NCBI GenBank assembly: GCA_028821145.1
Contig: JAPPHC010000072.1
Coordinates: 1 to 45,868 of the forward strand
Reading direction: 5' to 3'
Length of the DNA: 45,868 nt
From: Gammaproteobacteria bacterium
Lineage (GTDB): Bacteria; Pseudomonadota; Gammaproteobacteria; Steroidobacterales; Foliamicaceae
Of this stretch, positions 40,071 to 45,868 are shown in pieces; within the stretch, counting starts at the first letter, position 1; each line of letters opens with the position of its first letter. Below the pieces are notes generated by a model, which saw only the letters and a list, made by a program, of their open reading frames with translations, did no database searches and was not told the DNA's origin. A program made the translations under genes and the position numbers.

Positions 40071-41084
40071 TCAGTTCGCCGCGGCTTTGGGCAACAGATT
40101 CTGACTGCGCAACTGCCTGACCAGGCGCGCAAGGACGTCGCGGCGATACGCGTCCTTGTCGGTTTCGCTCCAATCGTACAGGCCCACGCCTTCACGCAGG
40201 CCGTTTCGTCCCGCGCGCATGTTGTCCTCGATGATCCGGGGGGCGGCATAGCGATCGTCATCCAGCGCTTCGGACAGGTAACGGCTGGCGTAGTGCAGTG
40301 TCTCGTTGCCGCCGTAGTCGATGAACTCGGCCACCCCCATTCCGGCGTAGCGCACTCCGAGGCCCCGCCGGGTAGCGCGGTCGATCTCTTCGGCGGATGC
40401 AATACCCTGTTCGATCAAGCGCGCCACCTCGTTCATGAGCAGCACCTGCAGGCGCGGAACGATGTAGCCGGGCGCCGGCGCGCAAATTACCGGCGTCTTG
40501 CCGATATCCGTCAGCGTCCGGTGCAGGTTGTCCAGCGCATCCGGGGCGGTTCCGGGATGGGGCGACAACTCGACCAGGGGAATCAGGAAGGCGGGATTCA
40601 GCCAGTGCGCATTGAGGAAGCGCCCCGGCCGGGACGTACAGCCCGCCAGTTCGGTGGAGAGGAAGGTGGAGGTCGTGGAAGCCAGCACGGCATCCTCCGG
40701 CAAGTGGCGGCCGGCAAACTCCAGCGCGCTCTGCTTGGCATCCAGTACTTCGGGCACGCACTCGAAAGCCAGTCCCGCATTCGCCACCGCGTTGGCGGCT
40801 TCGGGCGCGAAAACAAACCGGATGCGATCCATGGTGCCGGCGATCAGCGAGGCGTCGAAAGCGCCGAGCTCCGCCAGGGCTTCGAGGTTTTCGGAAATTT
40901 CCATTAGCGCCGACCGTTCGAGTTCACGCGCCGCATCCTGCGCCCTTCCCTTGAGATCAATCAGCAGCACGGGGTGGCCGGCGAAAGCAAAGGCCTGCGC
41001 GATGCCACGTCCCATGCGCCCGGCTCCGAGGGCCGCGACGACGGACTGGTCGGCAATCGCCGCTCCTGCGCGTGCCGCGCTCAT
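40071..41084 (-). CDS. 3-hydroxyacyl-CoA dehydrogenase-family NAD(P) dehydrogenase
   Basis: This 337-residue protein starts at the ATG at 41084, which overlaps the upstream stop by 4 bp. The Rossmann motif is AALGAGRMGRGIAQAF (residues 18-33). The conserved core HWLNPAFLIPLVELSPHP and the C-terminal APGYIVPRLQVLLMNEVARLIEQG follow the 3HCDH pattern, ending with an AGMGVAEFIDYGG helix region. Typical substrates are 3-hydroxyacyl-CoA, but the branch also includes carnitine and L-gulonate dehydrogenases. Coupling to an octopine-type dehydrogenase makes a non-fatty-acid substrate quite possible. Confidence 0.9.
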   Translation of the reverse strand: MSAARAGAAIADQSVVAALGAGRMGRGIAQAFAFAGHPVLLIDLKGRAQDAARELERSALMEISENLEALAELGAFDASLIAGTMDRIRFVFAPEAANAVANAGLAFECVPEVLDAKQSALEFAGRHLPEDAVLASTTSTFLSTELAGCTSRPGRFLNAHWLNPAFLIPLVELSPHPGTAPDALDNLHRTLTDIGKTPVICAPAPGYIVPRLQVLLMNEVARLIEQGIASAEEIDRATRRGLGVRYAGMGVAEFIDYGGNETLHYASRYLSEALDDDRYAAPRIIEDNMRAGRNGLREGVGLYDWSETDKDAYRRDVLARLVRQLRSQNLLPKAAAN

Positions 41085-42160
41085 TCCCCGAACCCCGTGT
41101 TGAGCAGTTGCTTCAGGGAGGCTGCATCCAGCCTCTCCAGGCCCAGCGCTTCCAGCGTGCGTGGGCCGGCCAGAAAGTCGTGACCGCAAACGGCCGAGCC
41201 CATCGCCAGCAAGCCGCGGGCCACGGGCGCGTCGACGCCGGCCCGATCCGCCACCGAGACCATGAACGCGAGACCCAGCGCCACGTCTTCACGCATGTAG
41301 CGATGCTCCTTGAGATCGATGTGTTCGCGCCAGTCGCCGCTGTCCACCAGCGCCTGATGGGCGTCCCCGTACATCCACCGGTCGGTTTCGTAATGGTCGC
41401 GCAATGGAAAATGGTACGGGGAGTAACCGAGAGACTCGCGAATCGCAATGCGCTCTTCGTCCAGCGCATTGGTGACATGCCGCACGGACGCTTGCGTTCC
41501 CTCGTTGTGAATGTCCCACTCCGGGAAATGTTCCAGCGGCCCCGCGTTCATCAGGATCAGCGGCGGATGGATGATCGGACCGGCGTTCATCAATGCGCCG
41601 GAAAGCACATCTTCCACCGGCTCCACCGAAGGGTATGCCGTCTGGAGGATTTCAACAGCCTCTTCGGTCCGCGCAGCGGGAAATACGCCGGTGGGAAGAC
41701 GCCTGGCGCGAACCGTAATCGCAACCTCGCGTGGACCGTGCTTGCGCGTCAGATAGGGAAGCGTACCGGTCTCGGCGTAGAGGACATTCGCGGGGTTCCC
41801 GCAACGCCGGGTCCTGTCCGCCAGCAGATAGCTGCCGAAGGTGCCGGGCGGGAGAAAAACCGCCTGGCCATCCACGAGATGCGGACACAACTCCCTTGCG
41901 ATATCGGGCTGGGCGAAAGCCGGCAACGGGATCAGGATCAGCTCCGCACCGCTTACCGCCTCTCGCATGTCTGCCGTCGCCATGGCGAGAGGGACTTCTC
42001 GCCGTCCGGCGCTATCCTTGAGGATAGTGCCGCCATGCTCGACCACCGGGCGCAGCGCCGCGGCATCGCGCCGCCAGAGCCTCACCGAGTGACCCTGCTC
42101 GGACAGGTCGGCGGCTGCCGCATAGCAGCCCGCTCCGCCGCCGAGCACTGCGATCTTCAT
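41081..42160 (-). CDS. NAD/NADP octopine/nopaline dehydrogenase-family enzyme
   Basis: This 359-residue protein starts at the ATG at 42160, where the NAD motif KIAVLGGGAGCYAAAADL begins; the longer ORF from 42223 adds an unrelated tail. Its second half (YREDVALGL-like REDVALGLAFMVSVADRAG, then RGLLAMGSAVCGHDFLAGPRTLE) matches the opine dehydrogenase domain. These enzymes reduce imines formed between an amino acid and a keto acid, or work in reverse. It is coupled with the 3HCDH-type gene. No ornithine cyclodeaminase or opine transporter is nearby, so the pathway is unclear. Confidence 0.88.
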   Translation of the reverse strand: MKIAVLGGGAGCYAAAADLSEQGHSVRLWRRDAAALRPVVEHGGTILKDSAGRREVPLAMATADMREAVSGAELILIPLPAFAQPDIARELCPHLVDGQAVFLPPGTFGSYLLADRTRRCGNPANVLYAETGTLPYLTRKHGPREVAITVRARRLPTGVFPAARTEEAVEILQTAYPSVEPVEDVLSGALMNAGPIIHPPLILMNAGPLEHFPEWDIHNEGTQASVRHVTNALDEERIAIRESLGYSPYHFPLRDHYETDRWMYGDAHQALVDSGDWREHIDLKEHRYMREDVALGLAFMVSVADRAGVDAPVARGLLAMGSAVCGHDFLAGPRTLEALGLERLDAASLKQLLNTGFGE

Positions 42161-42226
42161 CGGCGCTGGTGAGTGTGGCGCACCGCGAGGGACATGCCGC
42201 GAAGGACACGCCTTCGCTCCCAAGGC

Positions 42227-44602
42227 TCAGAAGCGGTAGCTTGCCGTCGCTCCGGCCATGCCCGGTTCCGCCACGTGCGACCACTGGGTTCCGTGGATAC
42301 CGGGCGGCGGCGCAATCACCAGGCCGTCGAAGGGAATCTGGAAATTGCTCCAGGTCACGCGCTCGTCGCCGCAATTCCGGCACCAAACCGAAAATTCCCA
42401 GGACTCGCTGCGGACGCCCGCCCGCGCGTTGAGGAGCGTAAAGCCTTCCTGCACCCGGTCGGCCACCGGTTCGGTAAAGTTGTAGTAGTCGTCCCGGAAG
42501 TAGGCGTTGCCGGAAAAGAACAGGCTCCAGCCGTCACTGACGGGACGCTCAAAGTCCAGGCCCAACGATCCGGTGAAGTTGGACGAGAACGGGATGTCTT
42601 CGCCCCCCAGGGGCAAAAAGCCCGGCGTCAGCGGCGGAAGCCCGTCCGCGAAAGTGGCATCCAGCCATTGCAGGGAGGCGTGAACGCTGACGTTTTCGCT
42701 GACCACCAGCGTGGACTCAAGCTCCACTCCCCGCGAGCGTGCGCCCTCGATATTGACCACGGCAAAAGCGCCGTCGGCGCGCAGGGTCTGCGTCTGCAGG
42801 TTGTCGAAATCGGTGTTCCAGGCCGCCAGGTTCAGGCGCAGCCGCCGATCGAGAAGCTCCGACTTGAGCCCCGCTTCGAAGTGGTCGGCGGTCTCCGGCT
42901 CAAAGGTGGGGGAGAACATCGGGCCCGCGCACAGCGGTCCGAACAGCGGCGTGGTTCCCGGCGCGCAGCCGAATACGGGATGCCCGAGAACGGCCGCGTT
43001 GCCGGCGGCGTCGCGCGTCATGCTGATGCCACCGGACTTGTAGCCGCGGCTGTAGGTTGCAAACAGCATGACGTTGTCCGACGGCCGGAAGTCGACGCTT
43101 GCCGTGTAGGTCGGCTCGCTCTCGTCCGTGCTGGCGTCGTAGTCATAGACCACTGCCAGCGGCAATGAATTGAAAATCCCGAACGCGTTGGTCAGCGGAT
43201 GGTCGCTGACCATCGTGCCATCCTTCTCGTCGCTGGAGTAGCGCGCGCCTGCGGTCAGCGACCATTGTTCGTTCAGCGCTACGCGCACATGCGCGAACAG
43301 GGCGCTGCTGTTGATTTCCTGCTCGAAGGTGTGGTGAAAGGCGCGGCCCGGGCGGTTGCCGAAAAGGCCGGGGGCGAAGAACGGCCAGGAGGTAATCTGC
43401 GGTCCCCAGATGAACTCGTTGATCAGCTCGATGTTTTCGCGCGAAACGAACCCGCCCACCATCCAGTCGATATTTCCGCTGGCGCCGGCCAGCCTCAGTT
43501 CCTCGGACACCAGGCTTACCTCGGGAAGACTCTGGTTGCTGCGCAGAGCGTCCACGCCCGAGAAGTCGTTGTCCTTGACGTTCGTGTCCTCGAAATTGCG
43601 CCAGCCGGTGATGGAGGTAAGCGTCATTCCCCCGAGTTCCAGCGTGGCTTCCACGCTGATTCCGGCATCGTCGGCGTCGTATTCGGGCGGTAGATTGGAC
43701 TCCGCCACCAGGGCGTCCAGGTCCGGCGGATCGACGATTCCGGAGCCGGCGGCAGCGGCGGCGCCGCTGTTGACCAGTGGACTCAGGGGATCGTTGACGA
43801 TGCGAAGCGGCGTGCAACAGACTTCGGAGAGCGTCGCGTAATCCGCGACCACGTGCACCTGCAGGCTTTCGGAAACGTTGAACAGCGCCTGCGCCTTCAG
43901 CGCAAAGCGGTCCAGATCGTGGATTTCCTCGCCGGAGTTTATGAGTTCCAGCCAGCCGTCGCCCTGGGCGTAGGTCGCGGCAAATCGAAACGCTACGCTG
44001 TCGCTGGCCACCAGGTTGGCAGAGCCCTTGATGCGATACCGTCCATATTCCTCCAGCCCCGCCTCGACCATGCCGCTGGGGCCTTCGAAGTCGGGCTTGC
44101 GGCTGATGAAATGTATGACTCCTGCCGTTGTGTTCTTTCCGAACAGCGTGCCTTGGGGACCCTTGAGGACCTCAACGCGCTCCAGGTCCAGAAAATCGGA
44201 CGCCGACAGCAGTCCGGACCGGCTCCGGTACACCCCGTCCACGAACGCCGCAACGGCGGGGTCGAACCCCATGTTGAAGACCGAGTTGCCCAGCCCCCGC
44301 AAGGCAAAGGCGGTGCCCTGAGAGGGTGGGTCGACCGCATTGACCTCAAGTGAGGGCACGACGGCCTGCAGGTCATAGATGTCCGTCACAAGGTTGGCGG
44401 CCAACGCTTCGCCCCCTACGGCCGTTACCGAAATCGGCACGTCCATCAGCGATTGTTCGCGCTTCTGAGCGGTCACCACGATTTCTTCCAGGGCCGGCTG
44501 CTGGGCGGCCAGGGCCGAGGCGACCAGCAGCAATGCGAGGGGGGGCAGGTGTCGCGCCGGGTGATTTTTCCGGGGCGTGCAGCAGATTTCAGCAGGTTTC
44601 AT
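42227..44602 (-). CDS. TonB-dependent outer-membrane receptor, substrate unknown (copy C)
   Basis: This 791-residue receptor starts at the ATG at 44602. Its N terminus has a signal-type hydrophobic segment ending near residue 33, a TonB box EEIVVTAQ (39-46) and the plug phrases FALRGLGNSVFNMGFDPAVA and VEVLKGPQGTLFGKNTTAG. The barrel has TYSRGYKSGG and ends in the Phe-terminated GMAGATASYRF. It belongs to the same broad group as the two receptors at 18.8 and 23.3 kb but is distinctly different in the plug loops. A candidate promoter with a dyad lies about 70-95 bp upstream. It likely brings in an organic compound for the adjacent dehydrogenases (inference). Confidence 0.92.
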   Translation of the reverse strand: MKPAEICCTPRKNHPARHLPPLALLLVASALAAQQPALEEIVVTAQKREQSLMDVPISVTAVGGEALAANLVTDIYDLQAVVPSLEVNAVDPPSQGTAFALRGLGNSVFNMGFDPAVAAFVDGVYRSRSGLLSASDFLDLERVEVLKGPQGTLFGKNTTAGVIHFISRKPDFEGPSGMVEAGLEEYGRYRIKGSANLVASDSVAFRFAATYAQGDGWLELINSGEEIHDLDRFALKAQALFNVSESLQVHVVADYATLSEVCCTPLRIVNDPLSPLVNSGAAAAAGSGIVDPPDLDALVAESNLPPEYDADDAGISVEATLELGGMTLTSITGWRNFEDTNVKDNDFSGVDALRSNQSLPEVSLVSEELRLAGASGNIDWMVGGFVSRENIELINEFIWGPQITSWPFFAPGLFGNRPGRAFHHTFEQEINSSALFAHVRVALNEQWSLTAGARYSSDEKDGTMVSDHPLTNAFGIFNSLPLAVVYDYDASTDESEPTYTASVDFRPSDNVMLFATYSRGYKSGGISMTRDAAGNAAVLGHPVFGCAPGTTPLFGPLCAGPMFSPTFEPETADHFEAGLKSELLDRRLRLNLAAWNTDFDNLQTQTLRADGAFAVVNIEGARSRGVELESTLVVSENVSVHASLQWLDATFADGLPPLTPGFLPLGGEDIPFSSNFTGSLGLDFERPVSDGWSLFFSGNAYFRDDYYNFTEPVADRVQEGFTLLNARAGVRSESWEFSVWCRNCGDERVTWSNFQIPFDGLVIAPPPGIHGTQWSHVAEPGMAGATASYRF

Positions 44603-44668
44603 GGCAAACAAGAGCCTCCAGGAGGAGTTGGTCCGCAGGAAAAGGGCCGGTTGCCCGGCACCGCCCGA

Positions 44669-44696
44669 AGTGTACCCGGCTGGCCGGTTTCGGCAA
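44669..44696 (-). promoter_or_regulatory. Possible promoter with a dyad in its spacer, upstream of TonB receptor copy C
   Basis: On the minus strand TTGCCG (44696-44691) and TACACT (44674-44669) are 16 bp apart. The spacer holds an inverted repeat CCGGC-CA-GCCGG (44687-44676), a suitable place for a repressor. Each box matches four of six consensus bases, so this is a candidate only. Confidence 0.3.
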
Positions 44697-44730
44697 AACC
44701 CCACAATCTTGCGGATCTGTGGTCTGCCGG

Positions 44731-45246
44731 TTAGCGGCGGGCAAGGGAATTCGACCAGACTGCCCAGGCGGTCAGGCCCAGAAGGGCCAGCAGGACCCAG
44801 CCGGGCATCGAGAGTCCGAGCAGCGACCAGTCGACCTCAGCGCATTCGCCGGACGCGGTCAGGGCTTCGCGGACGGCCGTGATGATGCCGAAGTTCTCCA
44901 CGATGAAATCGAAGCTGGCGCCGCAGGGCGGCACGGTGCCCTCGGGCTGGTTCTGGATCCACAGGTGGCGTATCGCCACGCCGCCGCCGGACAGCCCCGC
45001 GGCGCCGCACAACACCGAGTACGCATGGCGGAACCGGTTCGCCGGACGATGCACGGCCGCGAGCAGGAAGGCCAGCCCCATTCCGACCACCGCAAGCCGT
45101 TGCAGGATGCAAAGTGGGCAGGGCGCGTAGCCCTGGACGTGCTCGGAGAACAGCGCGTAGCCGAACAGCAGGAAACAGGCGGCCGCGCCCAGCAGGTTCA
45201 GTGGGCGGGAGCCGGCGTTCAGCAGACTGGCGATTTGCGACTTCAT
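44731..45246 (-). CDS. dsbB: Disulfide bond formation protein B
   Basis: This 171-residue inner-membrane protein passes electrons from DsbA to quinone. It has four helices, the first periplasmic Cys pair in APCPLCILQR (Cys43, Cys46) and the second pair at Cys108 (VPPCGAS) and Cys135 (GECAEVDW). I chose the ATG at 45246 because it overlaps the upstream stop by 4 bp (ATGA); the longer ORF from 45267 adds seven residues. The gene closes a minus-strand pair with the indolepyruvate-oxidoreductase-like gene. Oxidised periplasmic Cys proteins, such as cytochrome c maturation partners, would depend on it, but that link is generic. Confidence 0.95.
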   Translation of the reverse strand: MKSQIASLLNAGSRPLNLLGAAACFLLFGYALFSEHVQGYAPCPLCILQRLAVVGMGLAFLLAAVHRPANRFRHAYSVLCGAAGLSGGGVAIRHLWIQNQPEGTVPPCGASFDFIVENFGIITAVREALTASGECAEVDWSLLGLSMPGWVLLALLGLTAWAVWSNSLARR

Positions 45247-45868
45247 GCGGCCGGGCGATTCTCGCACAATCGGGCCAGCGTGGCTTCGAATTTCCTGCCC
45301 TCCTCATCGGCCAGCGCCGCGTCGCGCAACTCGCGCACGGCGCTTGCCGGAGCGCTCCCGGTCTGCAGGGCGGGCAGCGCCTCGCTGATTGCGCGATAGC
45401 GGCCCAGGCCCCGCTCGAAAGTCTCGCCGTAGCCCTTCACCAGTTGCTGGCAGGCCGCCATTTCCACCGCAAGCTCGTAGTCCTGCGGGGCCAGCTCCGC
45501 CAGCGTGGCCAGCCATTCGCGAATGCGCGCGTCCTCCTCGCGGTGCCGCAGGGAGCTCAGCCGCCAGGCTCGCGTGCGCGCCATCGCGCGCATCAGGACG
45601 TATCCCCAGAGGCGGTCGGTGGAGATCTTTCTGCCGCCGGTGAAGGCCTGCACTATCCGGCGGGTGAAGCCCCATCTCATCAGCGGCGAGCCCAGCCAGG
45701 CGGGCAGGCTGCCGCAGATTTCCTCCACCCGCGGGCTCAGGTAGTCCACGATCCGCATGAGCCGGCCGTCGCCCGCGCCGACTTCCGCGTTTACGCGGGC
45801 GAACCGGGCTGCCCGGGTCTTGAGGTCCGCGACCCGCGCCGTGTCCTCGTAGCTCATCCACAGCGCCA
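45243..45868 (-). CDS. C-terminal part of an indolepyruvate oxidoreductase beta-subunit-like protein, truncated by the window edge
   Basis: The open frame runs through the end of the window: codons before the Met at 45857 read ALW-MSYEDT, so that Met is internal. The visible 208 residues include SYEDTARVADLKTRAARF, the LPAWLGSPLMRWG segment, DRLWGYVLMR and a helical end. This resembles the C-terminal region (DUF6537-like) of proteobacterial indolepyruvate:ferredoxin oxidoreductase subunits, which decarboxylate aryl pyruvates from aromatic amino acids. The identification rests on this region only and is less certain than for full genes. Confidence 0.65.
   Translation of the reverse strand, partial: ALWMSYEDTARVADLKTRAARFARVNAEVGAGDGRLMRIVDYLSPRVEEICGSLPAWLGSPLMRWGFTRRIVQAFTGGRKISTDRLWGYVLMRAMARTRAWRLSSLRHREEDARIREWLATLAELAPQDYELAVEMAACQQLVKGYGETFERGLGRYRAISEALPALQTGSAPASAVRELRDAALADEEGRKFEATLARLCENRPAA

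Overview
The window is GC-rich, densely coded Gram-negative DNA. Features pointing to a proteobacterium, most likely a gammaproteobacterium or a close relative, are four TonB-dependent outer-membrane receptors, an RND/MFP/TolC tripartite pump, HflK/HflC-type SPFH proteins, DsbB, a Tat-exported flavoenzyme and a diheme cytochrome c. The exact taxon cannot be read from the sequence. Coding density is very high, with many 4-bp ATGA/GTGA stop-start overlaps and no non-coding gap over about 200 bp. I saw no tRNA, rRNA, insertion sequence, integrase or CRISPR array.

Region 1 (about 0.1-18.7 kb) is a divergent transition-metal locus, probably for zinc. A tight minus-strand gene run carries a CzcCBA-type efflux pump. 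It continues into a permease-SPFH fusion with a His/Asp-rich linker, an HflC-like and an HflK-like SPFH protein, an orphan LivJ-type binding protein, a three-helix membrane protein and a ZIP transporter. The plus-strand run carries a small His/Cys-rich secreted protein, a TonB receptor with long Glu/His-rich segments, a DUF2796 (ZrgA) protein, an ABC ATPase, an FtsX-type permease and a DUF3299 protein, resembling the zrg zinc-uptake locus of Vibrio cholerae. The two runs diverge from one 172-bp region that holds operator-like dyads. Import and export of one metal therefore appear to be organised around a single control region. The SPFH/permease/binding-protein module inside the efflux run is the least explained and most interesting part of the window.

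Region 2 (18.7-25.7 kb) has two paralogous TonB receptors flanking glyoxalase I and a GlcD/D-lactate dehydrogenase-type flavoprotein, which fits methylglyoxal to D-lactate to pyruvate chemistry. It ends at a strong intrinsic terminator that also faces the convergent region 3.

Region 3 (25.7-37.5 kb, minus strand) is an 11-gene run of catabolic-looking enzymes. In transcription order these are a Tat-exported berberine-bridge-type flavoenzyme, an acyl-CoA synthetase, an AcuI-type reductase, a nitrilase, a GMC oxidoreductase, a DUF2817 peptidase-like protein, an SDR, a heme-oxygenase-fold metalloenzyme, a second SDR, a secreted protein of unknown function and an M20 N-carbamoyl-amino-acid/allantoate hydrolase. 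A divergent operon (37.6-40.1 kb) encodes a GPH-family MFS symporter, an NTF2-like protein and a diheme cytochrome c. The substrate is unknown, but the enzymes suggest a nitrogen-containing organic compound.

Region 4 (40.1-45.9 kb, minus strand) holds a translationally coupled octopine-dehydrogenase-type and 3-hydroxyacyl-CoA-dehydrogenase-type pair, a fourth TonB receptor, dsbB, and the 3' end of an indolepyruvate-oxidoreductase-like gene that runs off the window.
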